From Mucor racemosus (lineage: Eukaryota > Mucoromycota > Mucoromycetes > Mucorales > Mucoraceae), in contig JAPEHQ010000001.1 in the NCBI GenBank assembly GCA_027405735.1, forward strand, positions 1,240,001 to 1,304,000: DNA of 64,000 bases, written 5' to 3'. Below are positions 12,290 to 23,514 of this stretch, in pieces (the first letter of the stretch is position 1; the number at the start of each line of letters is the position of its first letter). The notes under the pieces were generated by a model, which saw only the letters and a program-made list of their open reading frames with translations, had not been told where the DNA came from and did no database searches. Made by a program: the position numbers and the translations under genes.

Positions 12290-14290
12290 ATGCTTCCTAT
12301 GGTCATAATGATCTACACAGATAGGCAGAATAAAAACTTTTATGCAGATCAGGCAACCCAGGTGAGCAGAGCAATGAGATCAAAGTTTTTTAATCAATTC
12401 ACTAAAGTATATCAATCATAATATAATTAATAACGAAGGTAATTTGGACGGTTTAAAGTAGATGTGAGTTACTCTGATTTAACAGAATTTCCTTATTGAC
12501 GATGTGCTGAACTAGGATACTATTTCCCCACATAAGAAATTAAATGTTATCTCACATAAAACCATGCTCTAATATTCAAATAGAGATAACATGAATTTAA
12601 CAGTAAATACAGAAAGTATTAGTAATTTAACATATAAATAAAATAGACCGAATTATAAACAAAGCAAATTGATTCATAAAATAAACTGAAGAAACACATA
12701 GATCAAAGTAAGGATTGCTCTATGCGGATCATTAACAAATATGCCAAAAACGGGCATTAAAAGACCGCCTTGATTATGTAAATCAAGAAGCTCAATATAA
12801 ACTTTAAAATCACAAACAAACTAATTGATTTACCAAAAAGAATAAACATATGGATATTGCATGAAGACAATGGAATCATGCTTCAATCATTTAATAAGTA
12901 GCATGATGATATATGTATGGAATAAAGCATTGTCTGATTCGCATGTTAAACATCACGGTTTGACAGAAGTCCTAAGTTGGTAATTCGGTTATTCCTAATT
13001 CTGATAGATCACTGACAGTTACGGTGCAACTCCCAGATATAACAAAATCACAACTAATATAAATAGAGTAGAAATATAGACCTATTGCACACTATCCATT
13101 ATTTGAATAAAGAAGGATTTAAACTGTATCTTTTTTCAAAGCTTTTATTTTACATTTTACTGCAGACGAGATATATCCATTTGAAATTTGGAGTTTGAAA
13201 GAGTTCTGCCCATGTTCTTCTTTCGGGGACCAAATGGAAACAACGACAACAACCTGTTTACCAATACTAAAGGTATTTATGTCTTTATAAATTTCTGTTT
13301 GTAACACACAAAACCGACTGATTTAAGGTTATTTTTCTTTTTTCTTCCCCACTTTCCTTAGCTCTTTTCTTTGTATTTAAAACTACAACAAAAAGACCGA
13401 TATCTTTAATAACCTGAAATCAAGCAGCAGGTATAATTACATGTTTTTCCTATAATTTATTTGGAAATAATTTATTAACTTTTAATGTTAAGGGCGCGTT
13501 ATAATATTATTTTTTCGAACACAAAAAAGCATCATCCAAGGCTTGGTCATTTTATTCCATCATCTACGTTATAATCAACGCTTTTTTGGTCTAAAGTCGA
13601 TATCTACCAGCAGAAAAATTCGCGATTATAACATTATGTATAAAGATTTACAGTAATAAGCTTGAATCAAGCGGGTACTTCATCGTAAATTCTTGAAAAA
13701 GTTTAAATATTATAAAATCTCTTATTTTTAAGACTTACAAGGCTTATAAGCGGAATATTAATCTCGAAAATTATTTTTGTCCAGATCATCAATTTTGACA
13801 TTTTTTAATTTTTTTTTTTTTTGGTTTTGCAAATTTAGAGTTAATTATACTACCAATTATAAAAGCAAAAAATATACACATATGCAGAATTTAGCGCTCT
13901 ATTTGCTCAAAAAAAAATAATAAACATTTTTATTGGAAAATATAACATAAAAATCCTTTAATCAAAAAACAGTTTTTGGGCCAAAAATGCTAATTTTTAT
14001 TACATTACATTTAATATTAAGCTTTTATAAAATGCGTATTAGTCATGGCTACAATTTTCTCTCACAATGTAGTATATTTAAACGTTGATTTTGGTGTCAA
14101 AATTTGATTTTCCTGTTTTTTCATAAAAATCATGAGTGTTGGTAAGGATAAAGTGAGCCCCGAAAATGTCCGCTGCAAAGTCTGAATTTTCAGACCGTAC
14201 GTGGTTAAATATAAGAAAAGTTATAAAAAAAAACGCATTTTCATTTAAAACTTAGATATATACCATAGTATAAAAGACTTAGCCGTTCGA
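12290..14290 (-). repeat. Repeat family R1, copy B, interrupted by a solo LTR
   Basis: The reverse complement matches 29815-30990 along its length and 17130-18085 over the inner part. Together 13305-14290 and 17130-18085 form arms of an inverted repeat with a spacer of about 2.8 kb. The part 12290-12502 plus 13165-13310 is continuous in the 29-31 kb copy, which proves that 12503-13164 was inserted later. Confidence 0.85.
12503..13164. mobile_element. Solo LTR, family L2 (662 bp)
   Basis: It begins TGTGCTGAAC and ends TTTACTGCA, with the 5-bp duplication GACGA at 12498-12502 and 13165-13169. The related repeat at 30.8 kb has the unfilled site (CTTATTGATGAG on the complementary strand of that copy). 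No internal retrotransposon domain is present, as expected after LTR-LTR recombination. Confidence 0.85.
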
Positions 14291-14531
14291 TCGTGTTATG
14301 CTCAATTATGGCATCGCTCTACGGGCTCGCTTTTGCAATTTTTTAATGAATGTATGATATGACTGACAGTTTTTTTAGTAGAAAAATGTATGTTTCTATG
14401 ATAGCAGATATTGCCTATTCTGCTTAGTTTATGGGTTGATGCGCTGTAATGCCACTTTTACATTGGGTGAAATGTGCAATTTAGCAGGGTTTTCATTGCG
14501 CTGAATAATGTAACACCTTAAAAATCCTTTT

Positions 14532-15840
14532 ATACGTGTGTTGTTTCTCTCTTTTTGTTTTCGTATTCCATGAATATTATTCACCGATCACCGTTTGATA
14601 AGGCATATTTATCAGACTATCAAGCTGGTGTTCTTGTCGTTTATCTGAATAAGCATGCTAATACAAGAAACTAATGTTTTTAATATAGGTTGCAGTCGTT
14701 ATATTAGAGACTAATATTTTCATTTAACAGCATTTTAGGATCAAATATCATTATTTACTACTGTAATGTTGGATGTATTTCTTGATTACCAGATCAAATC
14801 GATGGTAATAATATTTATATCTACTCAATAAAAAGCTAAAACTAGCTACAAACCCACGAAATGTTCTAGAAAAGTGATAAAATTCTAAATATTATAGAAA
14901 CAAAAAAAAAAGAATAATCTGATGTCTAGTCTAATAACCATAGTTTCGATCGTAGCTATTGTAGTATACTTAAAAACAAATCTTTTTACAGCTGACAATT
15001 GTAAACTAAAATAGTAAGTTTAAAGATGGTTAATTTGTTTAAATTTTATGTGATAAAATAACATCTATAATCTTAAGTTTGGCTTGCAGCATATAAATTT
15101 GGGCAGTAAGTGTTATTTAAGTTTACGCTCGAGCAAAAACCATTCTTGCTGTAAACATTATAGCTATAAACATATTTACAAATGATAATAATATTAATCG
15201 TAAATATATTGGCTCTTTCATATATTGCTCTACATCAACAACTTATTAAATTATATTATTGTCTATAATCTATATTAAGAAAAACGAATGTAATTTAAAA
15301 CCCCATTCCAGTAAAAAATGCAATGGAATTTTGAGGACGGCACGACGATGCTCATGTACAAACCAATTTGTGCCCATACAATCAGCTCATTATGCTCATG
15401 GCCAGATTGTTATGTCAATATCATATCCTAGGTCGCACATTCAAGGTCGCAGTCAATATTCGGTATTATAGTAAATCAACAGGTGTACACGTTGATTCAC
15501 ATGCGTCTTAGTAAATTGGTGTAATGTTCTTAGATAGTAATTCTGGGTAATAGTTATAATGAAAAGTATATAAATACATCCTCTGGATGTATTGTTAATA
15601 AAAAGTGCAATATTTTGGCAAGATGATTTCTTAAGACCGTTTTGACATTTCACAGATTTTATTATTATGCACACATGGGATTAATGTTATGCACACGGAC
15701 AGAATATATAATTCTGCACATACAGGGTTAGTAGCGTTGTGCTCGTGTGTAGTTTCTTTTATTGTGCCCATGTGCATATTGTTATCTTTTTAACCATATT
15801 CAGTGGGCACAACGAAATTATCTTGTGCAGCACAGGTCGG
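14532..15840 (+). repeat. Repeat family R1, downstream block, copy B
   Basis: Direct repeat of 11066-12110, with many small indels and one inserted solo LTR (15408-15652). The GCACATG-type word cluster is split by that LTR. No coding potential is seen. Confidence 0.8.
15408..15652. mobile_element. Solo LTR, family L1, copy 1 (245 bp)
   Basis: It begins TGTTATGTCAATATC and ends TTTTGACATTTCA, with the 5-bp duplication CAGAT at 15403-15407 and 15653-15657. The paralogous sequence near 11930 lacks it. It contains the inner palindrome ATACATCC...GGATGTAT. Its sister copy at 34517-34769 has a different target duplication. Confidence 0.9.
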
Positions 15841-16040
15841 CCATAGGGTGAAATTTCAATATCTGCCTCTTATAGCTGCTTGGGATATTTAAGCAACCGC
15901 GTCCGGGCTGTCCGGTGATTTTTTCTAAAGATTTAAAGCTTGGAAATATCATTAGATGGCCGCTTCCGGAAATTGTTCGGCTTTTTTTTTGCAAGAGTGA
16001 CCATTGGGAAAAATATGAATCACATACTATGTTGTATATT
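15841..16040 (-). other. GC-richer island with an open minus-strand frame, unrecognised
   Basis: Between the R1 block and the next LTR lies a stretch richer in G+C than its surroundings. It carries a 76-residue minus-strand open frame (15818-16048) containing GSGHLMIFPSFKSLEKITG and RQILKFHPMADLCC. The composition looks protein-like, but no family is recognised. It could be a remnant of a mobile-element gene. Confidence 0.3.
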
Positions 16041-16084
16041 ATCACCAAGAAGTACCATGTGTTATCTCCTTCTACAATATCAAT

Positions 16085-16633
16085 TGTTTAGGACATAGAC
16101 TAGACTGGGTACACGTAGTACTAGTAGAAGTGCTCAAAGGGTTATTTAGGCATGATTCTTTGTATAGAATGATGAGTATGAGGTGATAATGATGTATGCC
16201 AATTTTATTTCATTTAGTTATGTTACATTTGGTCTATGATGAAAAGGTGTAGCCTGAGATCCTGAAGTGAGGAAATCATAAACTCGTTCCTGGGAATGGA
16301 ATTCAGCTATTCCATTTGTATCAACATTCACTGTCGAAAGTTAATCAAGCATGAAGATCATATATACTTAACTTGGTCGTATTCTACTAAACTTGCTCTG
16401 GCCAACCTATTATATCACCATGTTGTAATCAACTAGTTCCTCAAGACGATGAAATCATCCTTTCATACACTCTGTATTGTAGACTCTATATCCACGCTTC
16501 CAAAACATATAAATACCCTGAATCCTGATGTCGTTCGAGATGGATTCATTATCTTTTTTTTCTTACAATATACTCAATATATATATCTAATTTTAACTTT
16601 ATTTTCTAGTTATTCATTGTGTATATTTAAACA
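16085..16633. mobile_element. Solo LTR, family L3, copy 1 (549 bp)
   Basis: It begins TGTTTAGGACATAG and ends TATTTAAACA, with the 5-bp duplication TCAAT at 16080-16084 and 16634-16638. The related R1 copy near 8590 (reverse strand) reads straight through the target. A diverged sister copy sits at 62902-63424. Confidence 0.9.
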
Positions 16634-16638
16634 TCAAT

Positions 16639-18085
16639 GCACCTTACAATCTATTGACTACGACAGGTATTGAAGTGCAAAGTCTTGACATCGGATATAA
16701 GAAACTCCTAGAATACTAAGTTTAATCTAGTAATTACCAAGAACGCTTGGACCTCAATTATGACACCATACTATTTCATCCCAGCGGTTAACTAATCAAG
16801 TAGCTATCGAATCAACATCCAAGCACAATTAGCGCAGCATTGAAACAAGACAACTCATAAGCTTTGCAAGAACGGTTAAATTATGATTGATCCATTTCAA
16901 TCCATAGATTACTATCAAACAGATCTAATGGTTCAATAGTGCCTTATTAAATTACATCTCAGGATCTTAATGTCAAATCAATATAAAAGACCATACTTTT
17001 ATATCTAAATAAACGATATCTTGTTTTTATTATACAGTTGAAGAACTGATTCATTACTCATTCTCTTTTAATTACATTATTTTTTAAGTGTTATTCATCA
17101 AACCTGAAAATATACGACACTATGGTATATATCTAAGTTTTAAATAAGCATGCGTTTTTTAACTTTTCTTATATTTAACCACGTACGGTCTGAAAATTCA
17201 GACTTTGCAGCGGACATTTTCGGGGCTCACTTTATCCTTACCAACACTCATGATTTTTATGAAAAAACAGGAAAATCAAATTTTGACACCAAAATCAACG
17301 TTTAAATATACTACATTGTGAGAGAAAATTGTAGCCATGACTAATACGCATTTTATAAAAGCTTAATATTAAATGTAATGTAATGAAAATTAGCATTTTT
17401 GGCCCAAAAACTGTTTTTTGATTAAAGGATTTTTATGTTATATTTTGCAATAAAAATGTTTATTATTTTTTATTGAGCAAATAGAGCGTTAAATTCTGCA
17501 TATGTGTATATTTTTTGTTTTTATAATTAGTAGTATAATTAACTCTTGATTTGCAAAATCAGAAAAAAAAAATTAAAAAATGTCAAAATTGATGATCTGG
17601 ACAAAAATAATTTTCGAGATTAATATTCCGCTTATAAGCCTTGTAAATCTTAAAAATAAGAGATTTTATAATATTTAAACTTTTTCAAGAATTTACGATG
17701 CTGTATCCACTTGATTCAAGCTTATTACTGTAAATCTTTATACATAATTTTATAATCGCTAATTTTTCTGCTGGTAGATATCGACTTTAGACCAAAAAAG
17801 CGTTGATTATAACGTAGATGATGGAATAAAATGACCAAGCCTTGGATGCTTTTTTTTGTTCGAAAAAATAATATTATAACGCGCCCTTAACATTAAAAGT
17901 TAATAAATTATTTCCAAATAAGTTATAGGAAAAACATGTACTTGTACCTGCTACTCGATTTCAGTTTATAAAAGATATTGGTCTTTTTGTTGTAGTTTTA
18001 AACATAAAGAAAAGAGCTGAGGAGAGTGGGGAAGAAAAAAGAAAAATAATCCTAAATCAGTCGATTTTGTGTGTTAGAAGGTTCA
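16639..18085 (+). repeat. Repeat family R1, copy C
   Basis: The reference-orientation copy. It runs from GGATATAAGAAACTCCTAG through AGGATCTTAATGTCAAATC, GGTATATATCTAAGTTTTA and TGCTGTATCCACTTGATTC to GAAGAAAAAAGAAAAATA near 18045. It is the inverted partner of 13305-14290. Both the MITE site (GATCTTAATG) and the L3 target are recognisable in it. Confidence 0.85.
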
Positions 18086-20434
18086 GAAATGGCGAAATCG
18101 ATAGGCGATTTTGCTGTGCATTATCTCAATAAGTTTGATTCAATATATGTTTATAAAATGTGATGTGTATATTCAGAAAACCTCTATAATTTCAATCGCA
18201 TTTTACGCAAAATTTAATGCGAATCGATTGTATAAGCTCTATTTAGGTAGATGCATAATCCAAATTAATACAAAAATTACTTGATACTTCAGGTCAACTT
18301 ACTTTGCAGTTCATGAACTATTTTGTATTTTCATTTTTGCAAACATTTTACAAAAGAAATGCAATTTAATGTTTAAAGCTTAGGACACTGTAATTCCTAA
18401 GGACCATGTGAACGTTTTGAATCTTTGCAATGAAAAGCAAACAAACAGCATTAGTTTAATAATAAAAATTGTTTTTTGCCAATTGTTTTTAAGATATTAG
18501 GCTATCGCCAAACCACGTTTTTGCGCTTTTAGATTGAAAATTAGGTTAATAAAGACAGAAGCCCAAATGCCTAATTGCAATTTTTGGGAGTAAAATGATA
18601 TTTTATGCGATGATTTTGAATTAATTGAAATGCGGGGTATGGGAAAATGTTGAATATTATTTTAGCCGGATGTTCGGTACGTATCATAAAAATCTTGATA
18701 GCATCTGATAGCTTTTCATGTGATATCAGAGCAGATGATAATGTACATATATTACTGATCAATGCATAGAACATCGTTTATCCGTAGTGTCGTCATGATA
18801 AATGTTTTACGTAGATCTACCCAAATTGTCTTTTTTTAGATGACCCAGTTTATTTTTACTAATACATTTATCTATCCGCCTATCGCATTTTGTTTTAACC
18901 TGGGCAAATTTTCATGTTCATCAATATACATTTTTATAAACAAGCAGGCAGAAAAAAAATGACATGATTTGATGTGTTGTAGAGATAAAAAAGCTATCGT
19001 AATGATTGGCAATATATATATATATACTGTATATATATACGAAACAACATGGCAAATGATGACGACTCGTATAATTATTTATAATTTAAGGCTAGAAGAC
19101 AACACTTTCCAAGTATTCCTACAATGTTCAATGTAGTATGTGATGTTTGGTTCTATAGATTTTTGTTTGGAAACAAATTTAATTGGCTTGAGATAAAGGA
19201 GTTTATTCATATTGGGAAATGCAGCTCCCACGCGATTACCCCGCAAAAAAGGTTATATTTTTAAGCAATCCAGCAAGCAGGAAAAGAAAAGGAGAATAAG
19301 GTGCATTCTGAATGCCTTTGAATAAAGTTACGGTATATTTTAGTCTATATACAACAAAATGTACTAAATTCTTTTGATATTCTATGTATACAATGCCACA
19401 AAAGAAAGAAAAAGAAAAACCATATAAGATGTGGGGAAAATTTTAATTGTATGTATCACTTTGGCTAAAGTTTTATGATTCATGTGTTTGAGAAATCTTC
19501 TTTTGTATCATGTTGCACAAGACAAAGGTGATGAAGAGAGGAAGTAAGTAAAGAATATTGGATATCCACCTACATTATGTTGAAAAAACCTTGTAAATAC
19601 GACCAATGTACATTAAAATATCATCATTTTCATTTATTCACATTCAAGAATGTTGTCATTTTATAAGTATTTGTAAATTACACAAATCCCAAAAGGAAAC
19701 ATCAGCGTGTGTAATTTTGGCTCACATGATTCAATTCTATTTTTTTATATTTCATTTTTCTCTGCTTCACCGCCCTCCTCTCGCTCCATGATTGCAATTC
19801 TTTCCATGATTTGGCGCAAGGGAAAAAATATGAGTGCATTTAGAACCAATCATGAGTATAAGCGGCTATTTAATGTTTGACCGTGAGTAAAGCAAGAAAA
19901 GAGGCAAATGTTATACACAATAGAATGTATTTAAATGGGATAATGAATAGAATGAAAATGTGTCAAAGCATCAAGTTCCTGAAAACTGTCAAAATATTGA
20001 AATAAGATATAGTGTCCAGATGGTGTAAAGGGTCCTTCCGTGAGTGAAATGCCCACCGCGGATAGTTTGCAGTTTAAGGAAATCGATCCACCAACTGAAC
20101 TAGGTAATTGGACCGAAAAAAAAAAGAAGCATTAGTAGCATACGATGATTATATTTATGCTAAAATATGTAAATATAAAATGTATTGATATTGATGTATA
20201 CATTCAATCTAGCATAATAAAAAGACTAATCTATACCCAGAAACATTTAATGAAAACGTACAGATAGGAAAAAAATCTGGGGTTCCTCCCATTTTGTGTC
20301 TCAATATAAGGTTTATGCTATTTTACTTGTTTAGGTAATACACGCCCATCTATTATCACTTTTGATATAGTGCAAATGGTTGGTTAAATCTTATAATATT
20401 ATCATCCTCCTCCCCCCAACAAAAAATTAGAAAG
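18086..20434. other. Spacer upstream of acetyl-CoA synthetase, with an R2 fragment
   Basis: An R2 fragment occupies about 18080-18330 (TTACTTTGCAGTTCATGA). An alternating AT palindrome (TATATATACTGTATATATA) is at 19013-19039. No gene is seen. A small GC-richer patch near 20030-20060 (CCTTCCGTGAGTG, CCCACCGCGG) stands out about 480 bp before the next gene and could be regulatory, but no factor can be named. Confidence 0.45.
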
Positions 20435-20447
20435 ATATAAAAAGGGG
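20435..20447 (+). promoter_or_regulatory. TATA box of the acetyl-CoA synthetase gene
   Basis: The word ATATAAAAAGGGG lies about 75-85 bp upstream of the start codon, a normal spacing for a strongly expressed fungal gene. It is followed by a pyrimidine-rich leader. Confidence 0.55.
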
Positions 20448-20520
20448 CCAAATCTATATTTCTTCCAACATTTCAAATATACCATTTTTCTTTCTTTTTT
20501 TATAATTATTTTTTTGAAAT

Positions 20521-22551
20521 ATGACTACAGATCAAGTTCAAGTTGTTTGCCATCCTGTACCTGAGCGTCTTTTAGACGCCTCTAAAAACCCTGTTCCTTT
20601 TGTTAATTCTATGGAACAGTATAAAGCCATGTGGACTGAAAGTGTTGAAAAGCCAGATCAATTCTTTGGAAATGTAAGTTTCTAATGTTTCAATTAGAAA
20701 GATATGATATTAACCTGATGATAGCTTGCTCGTGAATTATTAACTTGGTCAAAGCCTTTTGAAACTGTTCGTCACGGTTCTTTTGCACAAGGTGATGTTG
20801 CTTGGTTCTTGGAGGGTGAACTCAATGTATCTTATAACTGCGTTGATAGACATGCTCTTGCAACCCCTGATAAGATAGCTATCATTCATGAAGGTGATGA
20901 ACCTAATCAAGCTCGTAATATTACTTATGGTGAGTTATTGCGTGAAGTTTGTCAAATGGCCAATACTTTAAAGAATTTGGGTGTACGTAAGGGTGATGCT
21001 GTTGCTATCTATATGCCTATGATCCCTGAGGCTATTGTTGCTATGCTTGCTTGTGCTCGTATTGGTGCTGTTCATTCTGTTGTATTCGCTGGTTTCTCTT
21101 CTGAATCTCTTCGTGATCGCGTCATTGATTGCTCTGCTCGTGTTGTTATCACTTCTGATGAAGGTCGTCGTGGTGGTAAATCTGTTGCTACCAAGCGTAT
21201 TGTTGATGATGCTCTTCGTTCAAACCAAACTCAAGTTGAAAATGTCATTGTTTTCCGTCGTACTGGATCTGCTATTGATTGGGTTGAAGACCGTGATCTT
21301 TGGTGGCATGAGGAGATGGCTAAGGCTAGATCTTTCTGCCCTCCTGAGCCAATGAATTCTGAAGACCCTCTGTTCCTTTTGTATACTTCCGGTTCAACTG
21401 GTACTCCCAAGGGAATTTTGCATACTACTGGTGGTTATCTTTTGGGTGCTGCTACAACTGTTAAATACATTTTTGACTACCATGAGGGTGATGTTCATGC
21501 TTGTATGGCTGATATTGGTTGGATTACTGGCCATACTTACATTGTATATGGTCCTCTTGCTTTAGGTGGCACTACAGTCTTATTTGAATCTACTCCCACA
21601 TATCCTAACCCTAGCAGATTCTGGGAATTGATTGAAAAGCACAAGATTACTCAATTCTATACTGCTCCTACTGCTATTCGTGCTCTCCGTCGTCTCGGAG
21701 ATCAATGGGTTGAGAAGCATGATTTATCTTCTCTTCGTGTTATAGGTTCTGTTGGTGAACCCATTAACCCTGAAGCTTGGGATTGGTATAATGAAAAGGT
21801 TGGTAGAGGCCAATGTGCTGTTGTCGATACATACTGGCAAACTGAGACTGGTTCCATCATCATTTCTCCTCTTCCTGGATCTCATTCTACCAAGCCTGGA
21901 TCTGCTACTCTTCCCTTCTTTGGTATTAAGCCCGTCATTCTTGATCCTACCTCTGGTAAGGTTATTGATGAAGTTCATGAAACTGGTGTTCTTGCTGTGA
22001 GTCAGCCCTGGCCTTCTATGGCTCGTACCGTCTTTAATAACCATGCCCGTTTCGTTGAAACATATCTCAAGCCTTACCCTGGTTATTACTTTACCGGTGA
22101 TGGAGCTTATCGTGATGAAGATGGTTACATTTGGGTTCAAGGTCGTGTAGATGATGTTATTAATGTTTCAGGCCATAGACTTTCTACTGCTGAAATTGAA
22201 TCTGCTCTTGTTCATCATGAAGCTGTTGCTGAAGCAGCTGTTATTGGTGGTCATGATGATTTGACAGGTCAATGTATTCATGCTTTTGTTTCTGTTCGTC
22301 CTAATGTCGATGCTTCTGAAGGTCTAGATAAGGAATTAACTTTGTTGGTTCGTAAGATTATTGGTCCCTTTGCTACACCTAAGCGTATCTATATTGTGAG
22401 CGATCATCCCAAGACTCGTTCTGGTAAAATTATGCGTCGTATTCTTCGCAAGATTGTTAACGGAGAGCAGGATTCTCTCGGTGATACTTCCACTCTTGCT
22501 GATCAATCAGTTGTTCCCAACTTGATTGCCCTTGTTCATGGCCCCAAGTAA
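20521..22551 (+). CDS. acs1: Acetyl-CoA synthetase (AMP-forming)
   Basis: Activates acetate with ATP and CoA to acetyl-CoA in the cytosol, needed for growth on acetate and for acetyl supply. Two exons, 20521-20673 and 20725-22551, are separated by a 51-nt intron with a TTAAC branch site, giving 659 residues, the usual family length. Motifs are the ATP/AMP loop [11 protein letters not shown] (about residues 270-280), [27 protein letters not shown], the hinge region [17 protein letters not shown] with [20 protein letters not shown], and the C-terminal [13 protein letters not shown]. The last carries the catalytic lysine that is regulated by acetylation in the family. Exon 1 supplies the N-terminal MEQYKAMW block. 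Codon choice is strongly biased to GGT, GCT, CGT and ACT, unlike neighbouring genes, which suggests high expression. Confidence 0.97.
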
Positions 22552-23514
22552 ATTTTATATTAATTATTCCTTTTTTTTTATTCTTTTTCAATGTCATAAT
22601 ATCAATATCATACTACCCTCTAAAAGACATTTTTTGTACAAAATATATATAATAAACAATATTAGGAAAAAAGTTCATTTTGAACCAATACGTTTGAAAG
22701 TCTATTAACACTATTTGAGTTCTCAAGGGCCATTACATTCTTTAAAATGAAATTTTATTTGGAATAGTATGCATATCATTAGAGTTAATACATTCAGTCT
22801 AAAAAAAAAACAAAAAATTCAGGAGGATAGCTTACCTATTAGCTCTAATAGTTGCAAGTTGTTTCTACCTACAAGCTTACAACTGAATTACTGTAAAATG
22901 CCTTTAAAGATATGACTCAAGGACTCAATTCATTTTTTTGATTAGTAGCCTTTTTTGACTGTAAAAATTATGGATTGTAGTGTGAATTCAGATGTACTTA
23001 TTCAAGTAAAAACGCACTCATTGTAAATTATGACATCCAAAATACATTTATACATTTACGGAAAAAGATTTACTTGAGCGACTACACGAGGCACCTTCTT
23101 CAAGGGTATGCGTCTCCATAACATTCATTTGCAATAAATCGTAAATTCGATACTCAAGCTCAGTTGTTCAAAAACAAAAAATAATTCCAACTACTTTGGG
23201 TGCTGATTTATGCTATCCATGATTGCATGGTTTGATTACATATTTCCTAATGCCAAGTAAATATCCAATTTCTATGATTTGGTGTTTTGATTTAACATAA
23301 AAAACACCTAAAACGCGTATATTCTTAAATTGATGGGTTCGAAAAAATTTCAACGTGTTCTTCCCCCCCCCTAATTTAAGGTCTAAAAATTCAAAAGGCA
23401 TCATTTCATTGTTGTTTATTAGTGAATGAAATTACTCCAGTGACGACGACACAGATATTATATTTAATCCATTTGTTTACATCTTTCTTTATATATATTC
23501 CTATAACAATAACT
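22552..23514. other. Intergenic region between acs1 and the kinase gene
   Basis: The first 130 bases are AT-rich 3' sequence with a candidate AATAAA at 22651. The rest shows no gene. A run of C near 23363 and the pyrimidine-rich stretch before 23515 may belong to the kinase promoter. A frame upstream of the chosen start (from 23422) is open but hydrophobic and not kinase-like. Confidence 0.45.

Noticed and set aside
13119..13307. Minus-strand frame as an intact small gene
   Set aside because: It spans the border of the inserted LTR, so its last 15 codons come from LTR sequence. The paralogous copy at 30.7 kb has a broken frame.
19013..19039. Alternating TA palindrome as an origin or terminator
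   Set aside because: Simple AT dinucleotide runs of this size are expected in such AT-rich spacers; nothing else supports a function.
21035..22140. Open frames overlapping acetyl-CoA synthetase in other frames and on the minus strand
   Set aside because: They are shadows caused by the strong codon bias of the real gene. Their translations are monotonous (Leu/Val-rich) and without motifs.
23422..23514. Upstream in-frame Met of the kinase as the true start
   Set aside because: It would add 31 mostly hydrophobic residues before a disordered kinase extension; the Met at 23515 has the better context.
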